Positions 10,504 to 20,400 of a stretch of 64,000 nt of DNA are shown here, in pieces (positions within the stretch are counted from its first letter, which is position 1; each line of letters starts with the position of its first letter). This DNA is from Calliopum simillimum. Its lineage: Eukaryota > Arthropoda > Insecta > Diptera > Lauxaniidae. A model generated the notes under the pieces. The model ran no database searches, was not told the origin of the DNA, and saw only the letters and a list, made by a program, of their open reading frames with translations. The translations under genes were made by a program, and so were the position numbers. The stretch lies in contig OX638369.1 in assembly GCA_951812925.1 (NCBI GenBank), forward strand, positions 17,141,329 through 17,205,328. The letters are read 5' to 3'.

Positions 10504-11202
10504 TTATGCCACCAAATCTATCCAATTCAATTGAAATTCACGCTCAAACACAACACGATCATACAGCTTTACCTCTGTTATGCGTGCCGATATATCCAGA
10601 CGCAATTCATTAATGGCCAAATGAAAATTCTGCCTTGCATGACGTTGCTTATCTGTGGTCAATTTCTCCAATGGCTTACGAAATATATTAAGTATACGAC
10701 TTAGATGATACTCAACACTGGTACAACGCCCAATGCAAACCCAAAGATTCTCCGGATTACGTATGTTGCCAGGAAAACGTTTGCGCATATCAAATGGTGC
10801 TGCGCCACTTAAAAGCGCCTTGATCTCTGCACAAATGTACGTGTGTGCCTTGGCGTCAGTTAGGCTGAGTGATTTAAATTCATATTTATCGCAGAAATTC
10901 ATCAAATCGCCAATGCAACACCAAGGTTGTGCAGTTAGGGCGGCGTGTTGGCTGGACCAGTTGGCATATTTACCAATAGAGGCACCGCTAGAAATTTCTT
11001 CAATTTCCGGTTCATGCAAATTGATAAGATTCACTTTTGCTACTTCATTAGTTGCTGCTGATGTTGGTGCTGCCGGAGCCGGTGGAGCTGGAGCTGTAAC
11101 TTCTGTCGTTGTTCGAGTTTTTAATTCTTTTGCTGTTGGCGTTGGTGCCGGTATTTCTTCTTGTTGATCGCGAAACTTTATTTGTTTTCTAGCGGTATAC
11201 AT
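10504..11202 (-). CDS. Uncharacterised protein, ~232 aa
   Basis: Intronless open frame, much richer in GC than its flanks, so very probably a real gene. I chose the ATG at 11202 (MYTARKQIKF...); an ATG further upstream at 11277 in the same frame would add 25 mostly hydrophobic/basic residues. Residues 15-60 are low complexity, rich in Pro, Ala and Thr (EEIPAPTPTAKE...PAPPAPAAP). From about residue 85 the protein is compact and looks folded: an aromatic/Cys segment (QPWCCIGDLMNFC), a helix-rich part with RKRFPGNIRN and LWVCIG, then a basic helical region (KLTTDKQRHARQNFHLAINELR) and an aromatic C-terminus (FEREFQLNWIDLVA). There is no signal peptide in the 232-aa form and no membrane segment. 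I do not recognise the family and propose no function. Confidence 0.75.
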   Translation of the reverse strand: MYTARKQIKFRDQQEEIPAPTPTAKELKTRTTTEVTAPAPPAPAAPTSAATNEVAKVNLINLHEPEIEEISSGASIGKYANWSSQHAALTAQPWCCIGDLMNFCDKYEFKSLSLTDAKAHTYICAEIKALLSGAAPFDMRKRFPGNIRNPENLWVCIGRCTSVEYHLSRILNIFRKPLEKLTTDKQRHARQNFHLAINELRLDISARITEVKLYDRVVFEREFQLNWIDLVA

Positions 11203-11277
11203 TTTAATTGTTATAATAATCTTTTGAAAATTTTGATTTTTTAACGCTTGTATTTGGATACACGGAACAATTTTCAA

Positions 11278-12030
11278 GTTCTTGTCGAGGAATTTTATGT
11301 AATCACCTTGACTCGCAAGCAGTGCTGCTAATTTCTTGGTATCTTATTAATTGTTGTGTTTCGATTTGTTTTTTAATTGTTTTTCCCATTTTATTTATTT
11401 TTATCACCCGTGTTGCATATGCGATTTCGATCTATTTCCATTCAATTAATGCAGCACAGTGCAAAGAAGTGCGTTCGATTAAATGGCTTAAATGAAAATG
11501 CGCTAAAAAAGAGCAATTGATACTATTTTTAACCCAAATGAGATACAATTGTGTCGATCTGCTGTTGATAGATAACACAGGTCAACAGTTTTACATTATT
11601 CAAAGTGATACTATAATTGCAGAAGTGCCTAAATTGCTTTCTAAAGAAAAAGCCACAAATGCAAATAGGCTGTAAAAGTGAATATCTGTTTTTTAAATAA
11701 TTGAAAGTGGAATACTTAAGTCCATAATGGTGGTAAAAGTAATGTCATACAGATTATGTGAAATAATATTTTTTGACCGATATCATTTTTTCATCTTAAT
11801 GCCATCAATTCTATACCATCAAGTAAACTTTCCATGAAAATAGAGCCCAATTTTATTCATTCCTAGCAAAATGTCAGTCAATTCATGTTCATTCATGGCA
11901 TTAATTTTGCCCCTTTATTGACTTACTTACTCTACTTAAAAAAAAAAGAAGAAAAACAAACGCGTGCAACCAAATACACCTGAAGGAAGCGAAACTTACC
12001 TTTGAAAAGTAGGCATGACATCAATTGAAT
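11278..12030. other. Upstream/intergenic region, no gene seen
   Basis: Probably contains the promoter of the gene at 10504-11202. AT-rich, with no repeat or coding frame recognised. Confidence 0.4.
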
Positions 12031-12033
12031 ATC

Positions 12034-12660
12034 TAGATATTCTTCGATGGAAGCCTTCGGGTGACCTTCGAGAACCTTTAGATGTCGCAAGAAATGAATC
12101 AATTAAAACTTGTTGGTAGTCCGCCATAAATGCTTTTCCTCTAGTATATAAGTTTTGACTATGAGCTCTTTGGGTGATCCTCGGGAACCTTCGGGTATTC
12201 GACGAAATGAATCACTTAAAGCTTGTTGATAGTGAGCCATTGATGTTTTCCCTCTAGTATATCTATATATTCTTCGTTTTAACTATGAACCCTTCGGGTG
12301 TCCCAGGAAATAAATTAATTAAGGCTTGCTGATAGTCCGCCATAGATGTTTTCCTTCTGTATATCTGTATATTCTTTGTTTTGATTACGAAGCCCTCGGG
12401 TGACCTTTCGGGTGTCCCTGAAGATGAATCACTTAAAGCTGTTTATATTCCGCGACAGATGTTTTCCATCTAGTATATTTAGATATTCTTCGTTTTGACC
12501 ATGAAGCATTCGGGTGACCATCGAGAACTTTCGGGTGTTCCAGGAAATAAATCAATTAGAGCTTGGTGTTTGTCCGCCAAAGGTATTTCCCTTCTAGTAT
12601 ATCTAGATATTCTTCGTTTTGACTATGAAGCCTTCGGGTGTCTCAGAAAACTACCAATCA
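12034..12660. repeat. Degenerate tandem repeat, ~113-bp unit, about 5.5 copies
   Basis: Units start at the 'atattcttcgttttgac' word near 12034, 12145, 12263, 12365, 12480 and 12604 (spacing 102-124 bp). Each carries 'cttcgggtg', 'aatcaattaaagcttg', 'gtccgcca' and 'gttttccctctagtatat'. Copies have diverged and differ by small deletions. It is not coding. Confidence 0.8.
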
Positions 12661-13133
12661 ATAATATTCACGCTATACACCTACCTAAGAAATTTAATCA
12701 AAATAGTTTCTATGGTTTGCGAGATATAAAGGGATGTAAGAAAAGTGTCCCAGAAAAAGTGTCGCGGTCTTGAAATTTTACACCAACCAGTGAAGTTTTA
12801 CTTAGAAAAAATAAAAAAAATTTTTTTTTGTGAAAATAAATTATTTTTTCTTCCAGATCATGACGACAGTAAAAGAATCCAAAATGTAATTACCCAACAC
12901 GTTTTACCTCATTAAATATAAGATAAAAGCTAAATTTGAATGGAACTTTTTGGGAGAGTTGATATTTTAAGACGTTTTATTTACAGCCTGTGCTCAAACT
13001 CAACAGTTATGAGAAAATGTTTCTTCTTTTGTTCCGTAACGTGGAGGAATCGCCTCAGACCGTATGTTTTGGCAATGTTTGCGACACCGCGCTATGTAAT
13101 CTGGACTTTTATAATTTTTTTCTCTCTTTTTTA
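12661..13133. other. No gene seen
   Basis: AT-rich spacer with poly(A)/poly(T) tracts. Short frames have no recognisable product. Confidence 0.4.
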
Positions 13134-14301
13134 GGGCCTAATCATGAATAAACATTCTCGAGGATTTTTTTCTCGGACTCCCTAGCATGCAATCTTAAAA
13201 ATAATTTTTCTGGAAGGCCAAAATTCACTGCAAAGTAAGGTAATCGGCAACATTTTGGGAGGGAATATATCGACATTACTTTGTCATTATACCCTACACC
13301 CAGGGTATATTCACTTTGTCCTTCCGTTTGTAACGCAGAGAAGGTGGCGTGGCAGATATAGAAAAGTATATATATTCTTGATCAGCGTCACTTCCTGAGT
13401 CGATATAGCCATGTCAGTCTGTCTGGCTGGCTGGCTGTGTGTTGAAATACACTTTTTGGGGAAACTAAGCAAGATAATTCAATGAAATTTGGTACACTGC
13501 CTCCGTCGTCAGCTCGGGGGATTGAAAATGAGCAAAATAGGTCAACGGACACGCCTGCCGCCCATACAAAAAATATAGTAGTATTTCTTACGACAATGCA
13601 ACCAAAATACACATAAGTACTACGAATTGTAAGCGCAAGCTTTGAGAAAAAACTGAGCCAACTCGGACAAGAGGGCGTGACACCTCCAATATAAGCAAAA
13701 GCTTCAAAACGCTATACTGAAAGCGTTATTTGAGATATTCGAACCAAATTTGACTCAGAAACTAAGAATTATAAATGAAAGCTCTTAACAGAAATTGGGT
13801 GAAATCGGACAAGGGGGTGTGGCACCTCCCATACAAGCAAACGTTTCAAAATGCTATACTAAAAGAGTTTTTTGAGATAATCCAACCAAATTTCACTCAA
13901 ATACTAAAGACTACTTATAAATGCACGCTTTAAGCTAAAACTAGCCGAACTCGGACAAAAGAGCGTGGCACCTCCCTTACTAGTTTTTGTTTTGACTATC
14001 GTTACTCCGTCAGCTTCTTACAAAGTGTGAAGGTTTGGAGATTTATTTGACGGAGCTCGTAGACTCTCACCAATATTGTGGTTTTACTTTGTTTTAATTG
14101 TTTTTAATGAAATTCAGATGTTAATGTTTTATTTATCAATGGAAAATACCACGGCTATAAGAAGTTTTTTGGCAAAAAATTGGAAGGAGTAACCCTGCTG
14201 GAAATAAAATTGCCATTCTCAAAACATTTACAATTGCAAATGATCTCTCTCGAAGATAGACTACTTATATTCTCGAGAGGGAATTTTCAGAAAAATGCAT
14301 T
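13134..14301 (+). mobile_element. GGGCCT-ended element, split by a nested repeat
   Basis: The left end GGGCCTAATCATGAATAAAC, followed by CTCGGACTCCCTAGCATGCA, matches the left ends at 17496 and 20435. The right half (13988-14301) matches the right halves of those copies ('gtgaaggtttggagatttat', 'tctcgagagggaattttcag') but the terminal GGCCC is lost where a hairpin MITE (14302) abuts it. The middle is replaced by the repeat at 13280-13987. Confidence 0.65.
13280..13987 (-). repeat. ~142-bp-subrepeat fly repeat family, reverse copy nested in the GGGCCT element
   Basis: Begins with 'tataccctacacccagggta', then the 'ttccgtttgtaacgcagag' and 'cgatatagccatgtcagtct' modules, followed by tandem subunits marked by '(g)gcacctccc' at about 13676, 13819 and 13964 (143-bp spacing). 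Same family as 20985-21855 and 24296-24830. Confidence 0.75.
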
Positions 14302-14410
14302 GGTGGTTATCGTGAATAAATATATACGGGGAATTTTTCTCAGACTGCCGTGCAATCTCCATTGCAGTTTAAAAAAAATTCGCCGGCTATAGTTATTCAC
14401 GATAACCCCC
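14302..14410. repeat. Hairpin MITE, GGGGGTTATCGTGAAT family, copy 2
   Basis: Starts GGTGGTTATCGTGAATAAA and ends TTCACGATAACCCCC, with the TCTCAGACTGC/GCAGTTTAA core. Near-complete 109-bp hairpin. Confidence 0.8.
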
Positions 14411-15134
14411 GTTAAGTTATTCCTAGTTTACACGAGGAAATTTTCCAAACAAATTCTTTGACTTTGTTGGCAAAAGGGGGAAAACAAAAAGAAACGTTGT
14501 TGTTTCTCATACCAAATCAAAAAATTTGTTTGAAGAATTTCCTCGTGTTAGCAACATAAAAAAAAATTACTTGTAATGTCCCCACGCTTTTTATATTTTT
14601 AATTTTTCTAGTTCACCCCACCGCTCAGAAGCTCCCCAGATTATTTGCTTTCCACCATCTGCAGTGATATAAGAAATCAGACCATGTACTGACCAAACCC
14701 TTAACCAATCCACTTCCCATAGCCTTTCTTAGTTGTCCGCTATCACATTTTGTTCTCCACCACTGTGTCAGTTTACCAACATTTGAGTGACCACGTTTAC
14801 GGAAGCATTTGCTTAGTTTTAGTACACAATCGTGAACTAATTTCGAATCAAACAGGCCTGATTCGAAATCCGTGTGATTTTAATTACTTTTCATTTAGGA
14901 GGTTTTCGATGAAAACGGCCAGTCGAACGATAAAAAGTATTAGAATCTTTTTTGTGGAGAATTTTACAAATACGTATATTAATATATATATATTGGCCCT
15001 TTGCTCCTCCTAGGAGTTAAAGGAGAATACATACATACATATTAATTTGCATTAAAGAAAAATTAACCGTTTAGGAAATACTCTTAACAAACAAAACAAG
15101 TCGAAAAATTCAATTTGATTGAATATTTCCTAAA

Positions 15135-15359
15135 CAGGACGATGCAAACAAAGGACGAGAGAGTACAGCTTTATCTCAACACTTAAAGGAGAGCGGTCAC
15201 ACAGCTGACTTTGACAACATCAAGATCTTGGACAAAGAAAAAAGAGAAAACGCGCGATTTACATTGGAAAGCCTAAGAATACAACAAAAAATAAAGACGA
15301 CAATGAACACAAAAGAAGATAAAGACAACATTAGTTGCAGCTATCATATTGCCCTTTAA
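15135..15359 (+). pseudogene. C-terminus of a Penelope-like element endonuclease
   Basis: 75-codon frame ending in a stop. It contains TALSQHLKESGHTADFDN, the ENARFTLESLRIQQK segment and a DNISCSY tail, all characteristic of the end of the GIY-YIG endonuclease domain of Penelope-like retroelements. Everything upstream (reverse transcriptase, GIY-YIG core) is missing, so this is a 5'-truncated insertion. It is followed by about 180 bp of AT-rich DNA and then a hammerhead ribozyme motif, which is the usual location in this group. Confidence 0.75.
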
Positions 15360-15536
15360 ACTCATAAATTTCGTTCAGTCACCGGCAGTGTTTAATTTTT
15401 TAAATTTAAAATCTTTGATAAATTTAATTGTTTGCTTCTGTTTTTTAATGTAATTTCTTCTGTAAGTTTTTGTTTTCATTTTTCAAAAATGTTTGTGTTT
15501 TAAATATTGTTTTCTTTTTGTTTAAAGATTTAATAA

Positions 15537-15583
15537 ACTACCCCTGATGAAGGTGACATTCATATCGCCGAAACGTAGGGAGT
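15537..15583 (+). ncRNA. Hammerhead ribozyme motif of a Penelope-like element
   Basis: Conserved core CTGATGA at 15544-15550 and GAAA at 15570-15573. Stem II is GGTGA / TCGCC with an 8-base loop (CATTCATA). Stem I can form between ACTACCC (15537-15543) and GGGAGT (15578-15583) with one bulged A. Stem III is minimal (ACGT, self-complementary) and ends in the TA that would be the cleavage dinucleotide, cutting after 15577. Such short stem III hammerheads are known in Penelope-like elements and are thought to work best as dimers. A separate hairpin (TGTAAAATAGT / ACTATTTTTTACA) follows at 15587-15617. Confidence 0.7.
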
Positions 15584-15812
15584 AAATGTAAAATAGTCGT
15601 TTTTACTATTTTTTACATATTATTTCACTGACCAATTAAGCCTATAATAATAATTAAGTAACTTTTTCGTTTATACAAATCAATATCATTTGTTGAGCCT
15701 GTAACTCTCCACAAGAGATTCTTATACTCTTTATCGAGTGATTCACTATTTTTTTAAAAAAGCCTCCGAAATGAAAAATAATTGAAACCACACGGATTAC
15801 GGAACAGGCCTG

Positions 15813-17237
15813 AGAAGATGTCTTGTTACATTCACTTAATTACTGCGTGGTTGTTCAGTGCGATAAATGTTTTTGTGCACCACATGTGACGTTCTGGTAC
15901 ATGGTCCAGCAAATGCTCGAAATTCAAGCATTTTTACTTGCTAAACCGAAATTGTCCTTCCAAAATTTAGAAAACTGTTTAATTACTTAGAGAAAATATC
16001 AGCACCATCTCTCGATTCATCTGTGATTCATAATTTTTTCTGCAGAATGGAATCGTAGTGTTATATAGGAAATTTTGTTATTTAATTGGAAATGTGCGCA
16101 TAAAGTAAATGGAGAATTTAACGATCGGTGTAAGCAGTCTTAATAGCGTGGAACATTTTTGCTCAAATTTGAGTAGAGGGTAAGTACTGACACCATTTCA
16201 AAAAATATTAAAATTAAACAAAATTTTTATTAAAATTTAATTATTATTTATACAAATTAAATGCAATCTAAACTTTATATACAATCAATTAGGCGAAATC
16301 TCTGAAAATACTCATATCTATAACATTATATTTTTTACTTATTAGAATAAAAGAAATTGCCAGTTTTAAAGAGCACATGATTCATTTTAGAAAGGCACAA
16401 TTTCCAGTACTCAATATTTTTTTATTATTTTTGAAATTATCTGCATTGTAATTAGCTTAAAATTATGTATTAAATATTATACTAAACACAAAATAAAAAC
16501 TAAACATTGATTTTTTTTTTTTGTCAAACACAAAGTTCTAAGTGGAACATTAAAAATATTTACTGCAGTTTATTGTAAAGGAAAAAAAAAAAAAAAAAAA
16601 ATAGGTTTCAGTATGGCACTGAATTACAAATGATGTTCTTGAAATGTCAATTAAGTACGTACGTTCATATGGAAGCAATTAACTTAAATTTGAATTGTAT
16701 GATTCAATTTCGTTGTATTTTAATACTTAAACTTTTTTATAAAACGCTTTTTTGTTTAGTAAATAGTAATTTTTAGATTTTATATAATACTCTTTCTATT
16801 ATTACTTTTGTTATAACTTAAAAAATATCGTAACCATACACGTAGATATAAAAAATAAAGCATAACACTTAATTTAAGTTTACATTAAGTATTTATTAAA
16901 CAGCAGTTAATGCTTCGCTTAACACTCACATCAAATAAATAGAAAATTAAAATATAAACAGTTGTATAAAATGTAGACGGAAACTAGACAAAAAAGAGCA
17001 TAGCACAATTATAAAAATTAGGATCAACGTATGTATATAGTAACTAAAGCATAAATGTATGTAAGTATGACTTAAAACATACGAATTATAAAAAGCACAG
17101 CTTTCTCAATTACTTACTTTCTTACCTACTAATAATTAATAGATGTATGTATTAACGCACGTATGTAGATATATAAAAAAATATTGTAGATATATAAAAT
17201 AATCAATGCATAATATATCAAAATACATTTCAATAAA
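15813..17237. other. 3' flank and probable 3' UTR of the myosin gene
   Basis: AT-rich, with poly(T)/poly(A) tracts near 16508 and 16583. TTTATT at 16892-16897 is a minus-strand AATAAA about 345 bases downstream of the myosin stop codon and is a reasonable poly(A) signal; others lie further left. No other gene seen. Confidence 0.45.
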
Positions 17238-17406
17238 TTATACGCAATAATGTGCCGGAACTTCGAAAATAATATTGCCAGCGGAATGTCTAAAGCTTGG
17301 ATTTTCAACACCCGTAGCTCCTTCGACAGTAATTGTGCGCGATTTGCCACCCAGGCGACATGGTATAGTTGGGCTTACATCAACGCGGAGTTCGCGATTG
17401 CAGATG
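17238..17406 (-). CDS. Myo31DF: Myosin ID terminal exon
   Basis: After TTTTTAG it completes an Asp codon, then encodes [32 protein letters not shown] and the C-terminus [12 protein letters not shown] followed by TAA at 17238-17240. Confidence 0.93.
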
Positions 17407-20400
17407 CTAAAAATGGAAAAAAAAAAAAAAAAAAAAACAAAATCTTATTAATGAAAAGTTCCTCAATAAATCGGAAATATGTACTAAGGTACTACGGGTC
17501 TAATTATGAATAATCATTCGCGAGAATTTATTTTCGGACTCACTAGCATGCGTAATCGCATGTGCAAAAATTCATTGGAAAATAAGACTATCGGCAATAA
17601 TTTGGGAGGGAAAATTTGGAAATTTTTAGGAAGAATTTCTGCTACAATTTTTCGACAGGGATTTCGAAGCGCGAATAAAAAGTGTATGACAAATTAAAAA
17701 CTTTTGTGCGACAATAATCTCCATCCTAGGGTTTTTAACTTATACCGGTTTTTCTTAATCTTCTAAAGTTTATATTATCAAAACAAGATTTTTGATTACA
17801 CATTTTTTCTTAGATTTAGGAGCTTCATAAAATTAATAAATTAGCCTTAAAAAAAATCAGAAATATCAGGTGTCACTAAAGTAAACTTGACTCAAATTCA
17901 TCAATGAGAACAGTATTGTTACTTTTTACTTCGTTACTTTTTGTTTTTACTAACGTTATTCTGTCACCTCCTTACAAAGTGTGAAGGTTTGGAGATTTAT
18001 TTGACGGAACTAGTAGACCACCACCGATTTTGTAGTTGTACTTTGTTTTGATTGTTTTTAATGACATTTAGACGTGTATGTTTTGTTAATCTTTTTTTTT
18101 AACCTTAGCTATCAAAATCAATGGAAAATACTAGGGTTGCACAATAGTATTTTGGACCGAAATTGGAAAAAGACTGGAAAGACAAAGTGTCCGTGCTAGA
18201 AATTGAATTTCCATTCTAAAATGTTCACGATTGCAAATAATGCCTCTCGAGAAAGGAATAGATTATTTTCGAGAGGGAACTTCCAGACGAATTCATGATA
18301 AGGACCTATAAAAAAAAAATGACAAAAATTTCCCTAGCAACCAAAAATAGCTTCTGCAAACTATTGCTGAGAACACAAAGGAGAGGCGAAGGGATGATTA
18401 TTTTTTTAGATATAAGAGGTTAAGGACGAAATGTAACTCATACGACATGTTGAAAACTATAATTTTCTTTTAAACTTAATAGCTTAGCCCCGATTTTTAT
18501 TACAATAGACTTTCCAAGAAATTGTTGCCATTTTTCTTCAACTGTGCCATAATCCTTACATTTCATTAATGGCCGCTAATATACAGATTTAGCTATTTTA
18601 AATTATAAAACTTACTCATAGTATTTTTTACACACAATGCCCACAACTTCACCAATACGATCTTCTTTTAGTGGCCCATGTTCACCTTGTAAAGCAAATA
18701 CTAAATCATTATTGGCAGGCGAGTGGAAAACGATCAGCTGATCGCGGCCAGTACTTATGCTGATGGAAGTGAGCTGAAAAAAAAGAGAAGAAATGAGGTT
18801 AAGCGTATATTTAAAACACTACCAAACTTTTTGTATTTAACTTACGTCCTTAATAAATATAGAACGATTCATATTTTTGAATTTATGTTTAGCACCATCA
18901 AGTTTATAGATTGCTGCATCGGTCACTATAAATGCACGATCAGCGCTTTTGTTGTGCTTATTAAATTTTTTTACAAAAGAAGAGAAGAGCACCGCCTTAA
19001 AGTTATCAACATTCTTAATATTCTTCACATTAGCACTGTAGCCTAAATAGCCAGAGTTATCTTGGGAGTTCGCCAAATAATCACCAATCCATTTACGTTG
19101 TTGTCCCCAGTGTAGGCGACGTCCCTTAATCGCAACTGCAGCGATGATTTGTAAACGCAACTGTGGCCATTCGGAGCGTGGATATTTACGTAGTATCATG
19201 TAAGCACGCCAATGATCGAATATGCGACGCAAACCGGGCTCAGCACGTTTGCCAGCCAATGGTGGATTTGGCCATTGTATGCTTTTTCCATAATCGCGCA
19301 TATTCTTTGCAGGACGGAAACGTGTAGCCAAATCATGTACATAAGAGCGTAATTTATATGTTTTATATGCACGCATAATACGGAGTGCTGCTTTCATCTT
19401 CTTGTAATTTTTCCTTGCAATCCAGCCGCGTACTTGCTTCTGCAATAGCGTTACGATGTGTGGTATCATTTCATTGCGTTGATTCTCTAGCGAGAATAGC
19501 GTTTTCGGGGATCTAAAAAAAACAAAAAATTTAGTTAACTAAAAGAGTTGAATTTGAAAATATGGGAAAGGATCTATTGATTGAAGTGCTACTCTGCTGA
19601 GGATTTGATTTGAACTTGTGTCTTTTGCAGGAAGCCTACCTTATGAATATCTTTGTATGTCCATATTTAACATCATTGCTAAAGCCTTTTTCTTCAATTA
19701 ATACCCGCACACCATCACGATCGCTGCCAGCGCGGAAGTTTGGCCATGTATATTGCGAAATCATTTTGTAGCGCAACAGGAATTTGTCATAACGTTGACG
19801 ATTCACAAAACCAGCACGCCTTACATGTACATTTTCAAGCAAACCCAAATAGCGCACTTGATGTTCGACCCTTTCATCGTCGAAAACAGTGGAACTCTTA
19901 ATATCATTCGGTTTAATACAGCGCACATAGAATGGTTCCTTTTTCAACAGCGTGTTCACCAGTTCAATCATTGATTTTTGGAATAATGTACCAGCGGTAA
20001 GTGGACGTTTCGTGGTTTTCTTTATATCTTGAGCACCCTCTGGCCACATTTCACTCAAGTTATTATCCTTAGAGTGATGCAGCAAACGCTTGAAATCCTG
20101 ATAGAGTGTATCTTTGTTTTTCTCAATGAAACCATTGATATTGTAAATAACATCACCGGCATAATGAGTAATGCGGAAATCTTCACGATGTTTCAGTTCC
20201 TTATCCATAGCTTTCAGTTGACGACTGCTATAGTGAGGATGATTATTAAGATTTTTATCCATAGCACCGAGTAGTGTTTCATCCGTAACATTACCAACAC
20301 TTAGGCAAGCTTCATCCATTATGGCAATGATACCTTTGTGTGGTTGCTCTACCAAATCACAAATGATCTGGAAATAATAACAAGTAAAATTTGTTTATAT

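Larger units (their letters stand above)
14853..15812. mobile_element. CAGGCCTG-ended TIR element with a nested Penelope-like fragment
   Basis: The ends CAGGCCTGATTCGAAATCCG and (complement) CAGGCCTGTTCCGTAATCCG are the outer parts of imperfect inverted repeats of about 120 bp, which also include 'cattt(a/c)ggagg' and 'agaatcttttttgtggagaa'-type segments. A right-end relative lies near 33955-34012. The interior holds the Penelope-like 3' part (15135-15640) and a microsatellite-bearing segment shared with 52762-52803. Confidence 0.65.

Noticed and set aside
10733..11167. 144-codon plus-strand frame opposite the unknown gene
   Set aside because: Shadow of the minus-strand gene, which has the better coding composition, start, stop and poly(A) signals.
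12034..12660. CRISPR-like array
   Set aside because: Units are contiguous ~113-bp tandem repeats with no unique spacers, in a eukaryotic genome.
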